Below are positions 25,648 to 33,611 of a DNA stretch of 64,000 bases, one piece after another. Under the pieces are notes generated by a model, which saw nothing but the letters and a program-made list of their open reading frames with translations, did not search any database and was not told the DNA's origin. Source of the stretch: an uncultured Eubacteriales bacterium. GTDB lineage: Bacteria; Bacillota; Clostridia; Peptostreptococcales; Anaerovoracaceae. Numbering within the stretch: position 1 is the stretch's first letter; each line of letters starts with the position of its first letter. The DNA lies in contig CAJTYS010000009.1 in NCBI GenBank assembly GCA_910583765.1, forward strand, positions 41,176-105,175. Reading direction: 5' to 3'. The translations under genes and the position numbers were made by a program.

Positions 25648-26561
25648 AACGGAAAATAACAATTTATGTCATCGCAGGCTCTATTATTCTGGTGGGTTTT
25701 CTTATCTGGAATACTAGAAGTACAACAGTTCCAAAACTAGATATTCCGAAAACTGGAATTCAAATAAATATCACACACCTCGAAATCAAGATCCCATCCC
25801 AGAAAATGAAAAAACTTCGACAAATAGAAACAGTTCCCATCTATAAATATGTCCTGCCCGATCGTAATCAGCTCGCCACCCTTGCGAAATCTCTGGGATG
25901 TAACATCAGCCCTGCCAGCTACGGAGAAACGCAATCCGTCAAAAGTACAAATGAAAAAGGTGAAACCTTATATTTTACTTATGAACCCGCAAATGGTTGT
26001 TGGAATTGGCTGAACCAGACCCTCCAAGAAAACGCAACTGGAGAAAATCTGCCCAGCGACCAGACGTGCCAGGAATTGGCGACTAAAAAATTGAAAACTT
26101 TAGGCATTTATCAAGGACAATCCTATACGCTGCACATTGAGCCAGAGACAGGCATCAATGAGCAAGGTGAAGTAATGACCGTAGCCAAGACGTTATTCTT
26201 TTATCCTGAAATAGATGGGCAGACCATTGAGGGCGTGTCGCGGATGATCGTCAGTCTTGGCAACAATGGAGAAATCTATGAAATCAGTAAATACTGCAAA
26301 GATTTTGTGAAAGCAGGAGATAGAGAAGTGATTAACGTGGATATCGCACTGGAAAAAGCCAAATGTGGCGATGCTTCATTCACTTTAGATGAATCTGTAG
26401 AACATGCTCGCCTAACCGATGCCGCCTTAACATACTGGGAAGATTCTAGTGATATTCATACGCAATCATATTTGCAGCCTGTATGGGTCTTTCAAGGTGA
26501 AATCCCGGCAGGCTCTGCAGAAAACGCACAATTCGAGGGCATCGTGCCAGCACTCAAGTAA
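25644..26561 (+). CDS. membrane-anchored exported protein, family 1
   Basis: A 305-residue protein with a short cytosolic start, one membrane helix (ITIYVIAGSIILVGFLIWN) and an external domain. It is a clear paralog of 36165-37121: both share LEIKIPS(Q/R)K(M/I)K(K/E)LRQI, YKYVLPDRNQLA, NGCW(N/S)WLN, GVSR(M/I)IVS and a C-terminal LTYWEDS.DIH..SYL.PVW.F. The tandem strand-rich design recalls PepSY/YycI-like extracytoplasmic regulators, but no family is certain. Coupled by an ATGA overlap to the small gene before it. Confidence 0.75.
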   Translation: MKRKITIYVIAGSIILVGFLIWNTRSTTVPKLDIPKTGIQINITHLEIKIPSQKMKKLRQIETVPIYKYVLPDRNQLATLAKSLGCNISPASYGETQSVKSTNEKGETLYFTYEPANGCWNWLNQTLQENATGENLPSDQTCQELATKKLKTLGIYQGQSYTLHIEPETGINEQGEVMTVAKTLFFYPEIDGQTIEGVSRMIVSLGNNGEIYEISKYCKDFVKAGDREVINVDIALEKAKCGDASFTLDESVEHARLTDAALTYWEDSSDIHTQSYLQPVWVFQGEIPAGSAENAQFEGIVPALK

Positions 26562-26624
26562 CTGATAAAAGCAGCTTTTGTTAAGCAGGAAATAGATAAG
26601 TCCGCACAACTTGTACCCAATATG

Positions 26625-26652
26625 TTGATTCCGTGTCGAAATCATGTATAAT
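26625..26652 (+). promoter_or_regulatory. predicted sigma-A promoter, repeated element copy 1
   Basis: TTGATT, 16 bp, TATAAT, with the following ~40 bp (AAAAGGCTGAATTTTCTATT) repeated at 31355-31415. It precedes the lipoprotein gene at 26739. Confidence 0.6.
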
Positions 26653-26738
26653 GTATGAAAAGGCTGAATTTTCTATTTATTTGCACCAGTTGCATAGATT
26701 TTTATATTTGAAATGACCCCAGAACTTGAAGGTGCTCA

Positions 26739-27371
26739 ATGCGCAAAACCAATGAAATGAAAAGACTGACCGGCATTCTATGCGTCATGCTTTTAATAGG
26801 TCTGCTCTGCGGATGCGGTGGCGATCCAGTGGAATCAAAATCACCCACAGAGAAGCAGAGTAAAACGAAAGTCACATCATATGATGCCTTTGTAGAAAAC
26901 CTGCATAAAATTCAGGATATCGAGCTAAAGGGATTCACCCTTATATCCGAGAATGAAATCATTGATCAGGCATACACAGCTCTGCCAGAAACAAAGCTGG
27001 ATGACCGAAAACTTGACCAGCTAGGTGATGGACAACCATCAAAATATGTCTTTGAATTCATCAACGATAAGAAAGATGTTTTTGTTAGAGCCAGTTTTCT
27101 ATATTATTCCATGAATGATGACGGAATCTTACTGACAAATTCCATGTCACCGACAAAGAGTTCCGATGGAGAAGGTAAAAATGTCAAACTGCCGCTCCCA
27201 ACCACAGCCACGGATTTGATCAGTATCAACGGTTATACCGTCTTTCTGGAATTTGCGTTATCGACCGCAGCCCACAAAGGTTCCGATTCCAAAAACGAAG
27301 CCTATTTGCTAAAAGTGGAACGGCAATTTTTAAGCGAGATACAGGATTTCTTATTGCAGCTGAAAATATGA
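26739..27371 (+). CDS. lipoprotein of unknown function
   Basis: A 210-residue predicted lipoprotein. The signal is ILCVMLLIGLLCGCGG with the lipidated Cys in LLCGC. A Ser/Thr/Lys-rich linker follows and then a globular part with YVFEFINDKKDVFVRASFLYY. No family is recognised. GAAGGTG lies 4 bases before the first ATG; the later ATG of MKRLTG (26757) would still give a complete signal. Read from its own sigma-A-like promoter rather than an ECF-like one. Confidence 0.72.
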   Translation: MRKTNEMKRLTGILCVMLLIGLLCGCGGDPVESKSPTEKQSKTKVTSYDAFVENLHKIQDIELKGFTLISENEIIDQAYTALPETKLDDRKLDQLGDGQPSKYVFEFINDKKDVFVRASFLYYSMNDDGILLTNSMSPTKSSDGEGKNVKLPLPTTATDLISINGYTVFLEFALSTAAHKGSDSKNEAYLLKVERQFLSEIQDFLLQLKI

Positions 27372-27535
27372 AAGACGTTGATAAAATTGATTTTTTTATA
27401 AGTCGAGGAATTTTTTAATTTTTCGGAAACTGGGCTGTACCCCAAAAAGTAGATGAAAAGCGGATGAGATTTCTGCGAAAAATTCGCTCCACTCCCTTGA
27501 CACGGAGCCTCCTGGATCGTGGTATGCTGTTTTCA

Positions 27536-27753
27536 GCGCCACGATCACTTTGCAGCAGGCGGCCAAAGGGTCCAACGCTTATCAGAAGACAACGCAAGCG
27601 GCGGTGACAAAAACCGTCCGTAATAGCCGCACTCTAAATAAAGAATTTCGGTTCACGATTTCGACCACGAAAAAGTATCGGGTGAAAGTCGTGGTAAAGG
27701 AAAATGTTGGAGGCACGGTTTCCACAAGGACTTATTACAAAAATCTTGACTAA
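27536..27753 (+). pseudogene. 3' fragment of the secreted-protein gene (copy of 20999-21216)
   Basis: It encodes the last ~70 residues of the protein at 20737 with only two visible residue changes near its start (SNAYQKT for SNTYQKT). No signal peptide or ribosome site is attached, because the join at 27536 is to unrelated DNA. The preceding 27372-27535 shows no gene; TTGACA near 27498 could be part of a promoter with a long spacer. Confidence 0.85.
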
Positions 27754-27864
27754 TGGTGAGTTGTAGGTGGAACCAATGAACCTGTGTTTTGCGGAGAGCC
27801 GGTGGTCATGTGAGATGCGATTTTGTGCAGAAAGAAAAGTTTTTTGAATTTTTTTCGAAAAATA

Positions 27865-27898
27865 TGCAACAAAAAGGCAGGCTCGTGCGTTTATATAG
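27865..27898 (+). promoter_or_regulatory. type-A ECF-like promoter, copy A4
   Basis: TGCAAC, 17 bp, CGTTTATATAG. It lies about 140 bp upstream of the frameshifted secreted-protein gene at 28039 and was carried there by the segmental duplication. Confidence 0.65.
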
Positions 27899-28038
27899 CG
27901 AAAGGGGGGGGATGAGAGACGGATGCGATCGTTAAAGGAATGTGTATGGAAAAGGGAGGTGGTCTGTATGTGATGAGAAATTATATATAATGCTATGTCC
28001 AATTAAAAATACTATCAAAGGAAAAGGAGACAAATAAA

Positions 28039-28555
28039 ATGAAAAAAACAATTTTTAACACTTATATGTGCAATGCTTATAGCAATTCCTAGTTTCTCAT
28101 TTGCTGCTTCAAACAATTTAAACCAAAATGTCACTAGTATAACTGACAATGATTTAGCATCATTTGATTTGGAAGTTGAAAAATTTGTACCCCGCTCATA
28201 TGCTAGCATAGAGCCTTTCGCAACATTCAAGGGTAATGCCGGATCTGTTTCTTTGGACTATATGCAATCAGCGAAAGCTCTTCAAACTACCTATAGACTT
28301 TATCATACTACAGTGTCAAACTTTGTTGGAGAAATAAAAATTTATACGGCGAAAGGAAAGAAATATAAAGGAATGATCCCTGTAAGCATGTTCTCTCCTA
28401 TGCGCACAGCAACAAATTTTATACCAAAAAGCTTGAAATTAAAACGGGGTTCCATGTATACTGCATATATCACCGGAAAAGCCGCTGGAACAGGCATCAC
28501 AGGGTCACGTGTAGCAAAGGTAGTACCAAAAGCGCATATCAATTTTAAATACTAG
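28039..28555 (+). pseudogene. secreted protein gene with a frameshift in the signal peptide
   Basis: AAAGGAGA followed by ATGAAAAAAACA starts a normal signal peptide, but the frame shifts by one base within the A7 (28042-28048) or T5 (28052-28056) run. The remaining codons, from TLICAMLIAIPSFSFA onward, lie in another frame that stays open to 28555 (about 165 residues in all). Deleting one A or T restores a complete signal peptide. The mature part contains ATFKGNAGSVSLDYMQS and a basic C-terminus. It may be a phase-variable, decayed or mis-sequenced gene. Internal ATG at 28073 lacks a ribosome site. Confidence 0.7.
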
Positions 28556-28560
28556 GTAAA

Positions 28561-28938
28561 ATGAAGATCATATTTGACGATTACGATTGGAAACTGATCG
28601 GGATTTCCAAAGAGGATTCCTCCAAGCAGGCAATCACAGTTTCCCCCAAAATAATGGACACTCTCACAATCAGGATCATGGAAGGATTAGCGAGGCATCA
28701 TTCTGTGTCTTCTCCAGAATTGAAAGCCTCCAAGGAATATCAAAACGCAAAAGATGAGCTAAGGGAAAAATTGCGGTCAACGCAGCAACAAAATCTCATA
28801 ACCGTCACCGCCATCAGCCGCCTCACGAAAATCGCAGAGAAAAAACTTCTAAGTTTCCTTGCTGATGACGCTGATTTTGACACTGGAGAGCTATTTATCT
28901 TATCCGCGATCTTAGATAAAACCATGGGAAACGCTTAA
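28561..28938 (+). CDS. small HTH-like protein, copy without partner
   Basis: A 125-residue protein starting MKIIFDDYDWKLIG. The middle part EYQNAKDELREKLRSTQQQ is helical and charged. The end, AISRLTKIAEKKLLSFLADDADFDTGELF, has the spacing of a Cro/CI-like helix-turn-helix (inference). No signal peptide, so cytosolic. It starts 5 bp after the secreted gene with a weak ribosome site. Unlike copies at 25303 and 29126 it has no anchored membrane gene behind it but a terminator. Confidence 0.65.
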   Translation: MKIIFDDYDWKLIGISKEDSSKQAITVSPKIMDTLTIRIMEGLARHHSVSSPELKASKEYQNAKDELREKLRSTQQQNLITVTAISRLTKIAEKKLLSFLADDADFDTGELFILSAILDKTMGNA

Positions 28939-28989
28939 AACAAAGCCCTATGGACTTTCTCATTTGGCTAATACGCTTAGCGTTTACAG

Positions 28990-29026
28990 TACGGGGATCT
29001 TCAAACTGTGTTCGAGGCTCCCCGTA
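28990..29026 (+). terminator. terminator hairpin
   Basis: TACGGGGA pairs with TCCCCGTA across a 21-nt loop, followed by TTTAT. Confidence 0.65.
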
Positions 29027-29125
29027 TTTATACTCGCATAAAAATATCGTTTTTTATATGAACAAACACAGCCAGCCGCTTAAAACTTAAAAAGCAACGC
29101 ACACAGGAAAAGGAGCCGCACAAAG

Positions 29126-29533
29126 ATGGAAATCATATATGATGATTATGACTGGAAATTGATAGGAAACCCTAAAACGGGCATCTCTAAGCAGGCCGTC
29201 ACATTCTTTCCTAGAATAGAGGGCATTGTAGCAAAGACCATTATAGAAGAGTTAGAAAAATATCGTGTTATACTCGATCCAAAATTGAAAGCCACGGGGG
29301 AATATCAAAACGCAAAAGATGAGCTAAGGGAAAAATTGCGGGCAACGCAGCAGCAAAACCTCATAACCATCACCGCCATCAGCCGCCTCACGAAAATCGC
29401 AGAGAAAAAACTTCTAGGTTTCCTTGCTGATGACGCTGATTTTGACACTGGGGAGTTATTTGCCTTATCAGTGATGTTAGATCAAATTCAAAAGGAATGC
29501 TACAGTCGCATCTCGGCAAAGAGAGAAACATGA
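29126..29533 (+). CDS. small HTH-like protein, full-length copy
   Basis: A 135-residue cytosolic protein starting MEIIYDDYDWKLIGNPKTG, with AAAAGGAG before the ATG. It shares the EYQNAKDELREKLRATQQQ segment and the C-terminal TAISRLTKIAEKKLLGFL plus FDTGELFALSVMLDQI region with 25303 and 28561. A helix-turn-helix fold is likely but unproven. Its last codons overlap the next gene (ATGA), so the membrane protein made next should be in step with it. This is the best reference copy of the family. Confidence 0.75.
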   Translation: MEIIYDDYDWKLIGNPKTGISKQAVTFFPRIEGIVAKTIIEELEKYRVILDPKLKATGEYQNAKDELREKLRATQQQNLITITAISRLTKIAEKKLLGFLADDADFDTGELFALSVMLDQIQKECYSRISAKRET

Positions 29534-29847
29534 AAAATAAATTTATAAAAAGAGGAATTGTTTTAGCAGGCATCGCACTATTCCTATTCTCAATAGCCGT
29601 ATACGCATATGCGGCCACTCTTAAAAGTTACAACACTCAAGCGCAGGAATTTATGGGAAAAGGGGAAATCTCATTGACAGATTCTTACGATTCAGAAAGC
29701 AGTAGAGTAAGTGACTTTTTGAAAGAGGACCATTGTCAGGACATTCTGGGCAACACATATCACACTCTTATCACGAACAGAAAGATAGACTATTATGAAG
29801 CGTTGCCGCAGCCAATTGAGGAGGAGATCCAGAGATGGACAAACTGA
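29530..29847 (+). CDS. membrane-anchored exported protein, 105 residues
   Basis: Starts MKNKFIKRGIVLAGIALFLF; one membrane helix or signal anchor to about residue 27, then a short external part (NTQAQEFMGKGEISLTDSYDSESS...). No family recognised. The ATG lies inside the stop of the preceding small gene (ATGA) and its own end overlaps the VanZ-like gene by 13 bp, so the three form a tightly coupled unit. Confidence 0.75.
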   Translation: MKNKFIKRGIVLAGIALFLFSIAVYAYAATLKSYNTQAQEFMGKGEISLTDSYDSESSRVSDFLKEDHCQDILGNTYHTLITNRKIDYYEALPQPIEEEIQRWTN

Positions 29848-30656
29848 TTTTAGGGGCCACATATTTAGCGAATAGCCTTATTTATGGGAGTCTTATTTAT
29901 ATTTTTGTTTTTTTGTTTAAGAAAATCATGAAACGGGAGTCCGAAAAAACAAAGAGTGCCGTAGAGTATATTTTTGTGATATATTTCATCACGATCGCTC
30001 AAGTCACTGGAATCGCGAACTTCTTTTCGTGGAATTTCGCGAAAAGCCAATCGATCAATTGGATTCCGTTCGTCAATGAATCCCCTAAATTGATATTGCT
30101 TAACGTGTTGCTTTTTCTGCCAATGGGAATGCTGATACCGCTTTTGTTTCAGAAGAAAAAATGGAACGCTTTAAAGATCGGGGGAATCGGTGGAGGGGTT
30201 TCCATTTTGATAGAGTCGATTCAATTGCTGTTTGTCGGGAGGACCGCGGATATTGACGACGTGATCGCGAACACCGTAGGCTGCGTGTTGGGGTTCGCGT
30301 TTTATGCGTTTCTAAAACGGCAATGGAATAAAAAACACGCTGGCCAGCGGATCGGGGCAGGATCATTGACAGGCGCGGGCGCCATTGTGACGCTATTGTT
30401 TTGCGTGCCGCTTAATGGAATTTGTTTAGGGGACGTCCTTCTTATGCAATACGGTATCTTACCCTGGTCAGGCAACACTGAGGCGATATACGCCGCGGAA
30501 GGCTTTCATTATACTTTGCTGATTGGAATCGTTCTGAACGTTTTCTTTATGCTCCTGTCAAAAGTACGCAGCCATGATTACGGCTCCAGGGTTGGATTTT
30601 ATAGTTCGATAGCGGTTATCATGATTCTGATCTTGTTTTTGGTGATTGGATTATGA
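29835..30656 (+). CDS. VanZ family membrane protein
   Basis: A 273-residue protein with about seven membrane helices. The VanZ core is clear: LLNVLLFLPMGMLIPLLF, a GGGVSILIESIQLLF helix and the motif RTADIDDVIANTVGCVLGF. VanZ itself gives low-level teicoplanin resistance; most homologs are uncharacterised, so no drug role is claimed. GAGGAG precedes the ATG inside the end of the upstream gene. A short TCCCC/GGGGA hairpin at 30662-30674 follows. Confidence 0.88.
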   Translation: MDKLILGATYLANSLIYGSLIYIFVFLFKKIMKRESEKTKSAVEYIFVIYFITIAQVTGIANFFSWNFAKSQSINWIPFVNESPKLILLNVLLFLPMGMLIPLLFQKKKWNALKIGGIGGGVSILIESIQLLFVGRTADIDDVIANTVGCVLGFAFYAFLKRQWNKKHAGQRIGAGSLTGAGAIVTLLFCVPLNGICLGDVLLMQYGILPWSGNTEAIYAAEGFHYTLLIGIVLNVFFMLLSKVRSHDYGSRVGFYSSIAVIMILILFLVIGL

Positions 30657-30745
30657 TTCGCTCCCCTGTGGGGAAGGATTACTGATTTTCTTTTAGCAGC
30701 GCGTTTTATTGATATTTCCCGCATAAAACTTTTTTCCTGAAATCA

Positions 30746-30779
30746 TGCAACAAAAAGGCAGGCTCAAGCGTTTATATAG
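30746..30779 (+). promoter_or_regulatory. type-A ECF-like promoter, copy A5
   Basis: TGCAAC, 17 bp, CGTTTATATAG, 100 bp upstream of the lipoprotein gene at 30879. The TAGCCAA/TTGGCTA element lies between them. Confidence 0.65.
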
Positions 30780-30791
30780 TGAAAGGTATTT

Positions 30792-30850
30792 TATAGCCAA
30801 GGGCGAAAAAAATTTGATTTGGCTACAAAATCAGATCCTGTGGCTACATA
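30792..30850 (+). repeat. TAGCCAA...TTGGCTA inverted-repeat leader element, copy 1
   Basis: TATAGCCAA and TTGGCTACA form an inverted pair about 20 nt apart, with a third GGCTACA motif after it. The same layout follows promoter remnants at 32375 and 32549. It could be an mRNA hairpin or an operator. Confidence 0.6.
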
Positions 30851-30878
30851 ACAACACTAGTGGAATGGAGAACTCACA

Positions 30879-31358
30879 ATGAAACAAAAAATCATAACCC
30901 TAGCAGGACTGTTGCTTTTATGCTTGCTACTTGGCGGATGCGGCACCTCTGAAGATGAGAATAACATAGAAGACTTTGTCGGAGAGTGGCAGGCAGTCCG
31001 TGAATACCAGGACGGTAGGTTAATCACTGATGAAGAGCTTGGTTTTTATCTGACCATCAACAGCGACCATACCTGGACGCTAAAAGACGATTTGGCCCCG
31101 AAGCCTCAAACAGGAACTCTGAAATCATACAAAGGCCTGCCCTGCTTGTACTACGATGATTATCTATATGTCTTGGAAAAAAATGAAGATGACTTGAGCG
31201 TGCATACGAAAAATTTGAAAGACGAGGATTATCCCACTGGCGAGTTTATTTTCCAGAGACTTAAAAAAGATGATTTTTTTACTTCCCATGAAACTTCATC
31301 CAGCAAGCACTCGCCACAGAAGACTGAGAATCTGCGCAACTTCTACCCTATATGTTGA
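30879..31358 (+). CDS. lipoprotein, lipocalin-like
   Basis: A 159-residue predicted lipoprotein with KIITLAGLLLLCLLLGGCG, lipidated at the Cys of LGGC. The mature part begins FVGEWQAVREYQDGRLIT and has FYLTINSDHTWTLKDD, the order seen in small lipocalin-like secreted proteins of Clostridia (inference). GGAG lies before the ATG. Promoter A5 would drive it. Its stop overlaps a sigma-A promoter element for the next gene. Confidence 0.75.
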   Translation: MKQKIITLAGLLLLCLLLGGCGTSEDENNIEDFVGEWQAVREYQDGRLITDEELGFYLTINSDHTWTLKDDLAPKPQTGTLKSYKGLPCLYYDDYLYVLEKNEDDLSVHTKNLKDEDYPTGEFIFQRLKKDDFFTSHETSSSKHSPQKTENLRNFYPIC

Positions 31359-31382
31359 TTTCGTGTTGAAATCATGTATAAT
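31355..31382 (+). promoter_or_regulatory. predicted sigma-A promoter, repeated element copy 2
   Basis: TTGATT, 16 bp, TATAAT; this and the next ~35 bp are nearly the same as 26625-26685. It overlaps the stop of the lipoprotein gene and precedes the gene at 31460. Confidence 0.6.
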
Positions 31383-31459
31383 ATATGAAAAGGCTGAATT
31401 TTCTATTTATTTGCGTTGAACATACTTCAACACTAGGTAAAAGGAATGGTGATGTAGAC

Positions 31460-31699
31460 ATGTCTAAATCAAGCAAAACGGCAATTCTAATCATAGCGGT
31501 AACGCTTGGTATGATAATAGTGACAATCATATCATACCAGCTCATCATATCTGGATATCCTTATGCCCGTGAGGACAGATCGGAAGAGTATTATAACATG
31601 AAAATGCTTCTTCAAGGCATTTTGGTGATAGGAAATCTGAATGCAATACTAATCTTTTCTATCTTTTCTTGGTGTAATAGAGATAAGCTTTTCAAATGA
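31460..31699 (+). CDS. small membrane protein, 79 residues
   Basis: Two membrane helices (AILIIAVTLGMIIVTIISYQL and LLQGILVIGNLNAILIFSIF) joined by an acidic loop. Start chosen at MSKSSKTA; an in-frame ATG further up lies within the promoter repeat. No family recognised. Confidence 0.6.
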   Translation: MSKSSKTAILIIAVTLGMIIVTIISYQLIISGYPYAREDRSEEYYNMKMLLQGILVIGNLNAILIFSIFSWCNRDKLFK

Positions 31700-31739
31700 A
31701 AGGTATTTTATTTTAGCGAAATGACATAGAGGTGAAAAC

Positions 31740-32270
31740 ATGGAATCCATAAACAAACAGCCATCCAAAAGAAACTTCATCGGACTTCTCTGCTGCTGTT
31801 TCTTTTACATCAATATCGTACAATTGGCACATGCGATCCATCGTGCCCACGAATTCCCGTTGGGACAAAAAGAGGGCCCTTCGCCGTTTTACGTGGATGT
31901 TTTCTGGGTGTGCGTGGTCTTCGTGCCTTTGATCGCCTGGTTGATCATGCTGCTCAACCAATACGGCTTCGCCCTAGTACGCTCTCGAGTTTGTCAGGCG
32001 GCCAAAAAACATTGGCTCAAGTTTGCTGTCTATTTCGCGCTGCTGTATGTTGCCACGCAGTCTTTTTACGCATGGGATTTTTATCTCGTATTTAGCTCTT
32101 ATGGCCCAACGATCCAATTGCCGCAAACCACCGCTGGCTACATCGCTGTGATATGGTGCCATTTCATGGATGAAGATTTCGCCTCCATCCTGTTTCTGGC
32201 CCTTGCGCCAATTTTCTGCTACGTGGCCTGGGACTTAAAACGGCAGCGAGCCATGCTGAGTCCTGCATGA
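31740..32270 (+). CDS. membrane protein, four predicted helices
   Basis: Not recognised. The 176-residue protein has about four membrane segments: FIGLLCCCFFYINIVQL, VFWVCVVFVPLIAWLIMLL, FAVYFALLYVATQSFYAW and ILFLALAPIFCYVAW. GAGGTG lies before the ATG, 40 bp after the previous gene. Base composition is richer in GC than its neighbours. Confidence 0.7.
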   Translation: MESINKQPSKRNFIGLLCCCFFYINIVQLAHAIHRAHEFPLGQKEGPSPFYVDVFWVCVVFVPLIAWLIMLLNQYGFALVRSRVCQAAKKHWLKFAVYFALLYVATQSFYAWDFYLVFSSYGPTIQLPQTTAGYIAVIWCHFMDEDFASILFLALAPIFCYVAWDLKRQRAMLSPA

Positions 32271-32703
32271 TTATGATCTCCAGGGCTTTGGCGCATATTC
32301 ATGATGACAAGGCGTTTTAGACAAATGCCAGTGCTAAGAAAATCATACCAGCGTTTATATAGTGAAAGGTGTTTTATAGCCAAGGACGAAAAAAATTTCA
32401 TTTGGTTATAAAAATCATCTCCTAATATTGGCTTTTAAAGGTAATTTCAGACAAAACCAGCGCAAATATGTTGAATTCATGTTGTAATTACGTTTAACAT
32501 GTGAACAACTTGGATATTTTTGGATATTCGTCCCAAACATACAGGGTGTTTTATAGCCAAAGGTGAAAATATTTTAACTTGGCTACAAAATCAGATCCGG
32601 CGGCTACATAACAACACTAGCGGAATAGAAAATTTACAATGATTTTTTGATTAAATAGGTGTGTGCAATCTTTTCCAATGCTACATAAATGAGGGAAACT
32701 ATC
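32271..32703. other. intergenic region with decayed promoter and repeat copies
   Basis: Contains GCGTTTATATAG at 32351-32362, the -10 part of a type-A promoter without its TGCAAC box. Two TAGCCAA/TTGG(C/T)TA elements follow at 32375-32412 and 32549-32617. Near 32471 a TTGAATTC segment recalls the repeated sigma-A promoter. I see no gene. Confidence 0.55.
32549..32617 (+). repeat. TAGCCAA...TTGGCTA leader element, copy 3
   Basis: Nearly the same as 30792-30860 including the tail ACATAACAACACTAG. It lacks a recognisable type-A promoter directly before it. Confidence 0.6.
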
Positions 32704-32991
32704 ATGTTAGAAATTTTATTCACTGAGTATGGCGGTTTATTGATCCCCCTACTGGCACTTATCGCATTTGTCGTTTCTTTGATCAGGAAACTCATGAAGC
32801 GCAAGTCACAGCAGCCATCTGCCAATACCCTGGGCTTGTTGGGAAAAGTCCTTGGCGCATTGGTGTTCCGCGGCCTGCCTCGCAATATCGTTGGGGATCC
32901 GCCTACAGGCCATTTCCAAAAACCCGACTTTTCCTATGATGAAGGCGAAGAAGAAACCGCAGCTGATGGTGAACATCAAGAAAAAGAATGA
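32704..32991 (+). CDS. small membrane protein, 95 residues
   Basis: One N-terminal membrane helix (YGGLLIPLLALIAFVVSLI), a basic patch (RKLMKRKSQQ) and an acidic tail (EGEEETAADGEHQEKE). Start at 32704 is preferred because GAGGGA lies 7 bases upstream; the ATG at 32689 lacks one. No family recognised. Confidence 0.65.
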   Translation: MLEILFTEYGGLLIPLLALIAFVVSLIRKLMKRKSQQPSANTLGLLGKVLGALVFRGLPRNIVGDPPTGHFQKPDFSYDEGEEETAADGEHQEKE

Positions 32992-33001
32992 GGAACACAA
33001 A

Positions 33002-33460
33002 ATGAACAGAACTATAGTAACCGCCATATTTATACCCGCAAGCTTGTTGTTTTTAATGACGCAAGTGGCGTTTTTAAAGGCAAACGTCCAATATGCGCCC
33101 ACACATATTTTTGCGCTTTATTCTGTGCTTGGCATGGCTTTATACATCATCGCAGCGGTCATATTTGTAAAATTTTGCGACTGCGCTTGGAGCAAGTTGA
33201 ATATCATCTCGGCGATCATTACGGTCGCTTCCATGCTTTCCATCGCCTTACTGGAAAATGAAGTGGGGCCGGCTATGACGATCACAAATTATATCGGATA
33301 CGCATTACTCGTGCTGGGAATTCTTGATTACTGGAAACGTAAACACAAGATCAATTTCGCCTTTATGATCTGGGGCCTGTATATCTTGTTATGGAACACA
33401 AATTATTATGAACGTCTTTCTTTTTCACAATTGGCTGATGCGCCGCTGGCGCTGTTTTAG
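33002..33460 (+). CDS. membrane protein, 152 residues
   Basis: Five predicted membrane helices, starting MNRTIVTAIFIPASLLFL and including LYSVLGMALYIIAAVIFV and FAFMIWGLYILLW. Short loops and few charged residues. The ATG follows AATGAGGA at the end of the previous gene, 10 bp after its stop. The longer in-frame start at 32852 overlaps that gene and is rejected. No family recognised. Confidence 0.7.
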   Translation: MNRTIVTAIFIPASLLFLMTQVAFLKANVQYAPTHIFALYSVLGMALYIIAAVIFVKFCDCAWSKLNIISAIITVASMLSIALLENEVGPAMTITNYIGYALLVLGILDYWKRKHKINFAFMIWGLYILLWNTNYYERLSFSQLADAPLALF

Positions 33461-33468
33461 GAGGTAAC

Positions 33469-33522
33469 ATGAAACTTTGGGACGCAAAAAAATCGCTTGG
33501 CTGCCTGCAGGAACAAAGCTGA
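33469..33522 (+). CDS. possible 17-codon gene
   Basis: A perfect AGGAGG sits 5 bases before an ATG that opens MKLWDAKKSLGCLQEQS and a stop. A short ACGCA/TGCGT hairpin with TATTTTTT follows directly. It may be a peptide, or the beginning of a lost gene whose ribosome site survived. Confidence 0.35.
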   Translation: MKLWDAKKSLGCLQEQS

Positions 33523-33523
33523 C

Positions 33524-33549
33524 ACGCACCATTGATGCGTTATTTTTTC
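33524..33549 (+). terminator. terminator hairpin
   Basis: ACGCA/TGCGT stem with a 7-nt loop followed by TATTTTTT. Confidence 0.65.
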
Positions 33550-33611
33550 TTCCTATTATATAGAGGTTTTAAAGTCGCAACAGCGCTTTACCCGGAAACA
33601 GGAGCAAGAAA

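Larger units (their letters stand above)
27536..27903 (+). repeat. segmental duplication, copy 2
   Basis: Near-identical to 20999-21366, covering the gene fragment, its 3' region and a type-A promoter. Confidence 0.9.

Noticed and set aside
27498..27535. MerR-type promoter (TTGACA with a long spacer and TATGCT)
   Set aside because: The downstream DNA is a dead gene fragment and no MerR gene is nearby; the match may be chance.
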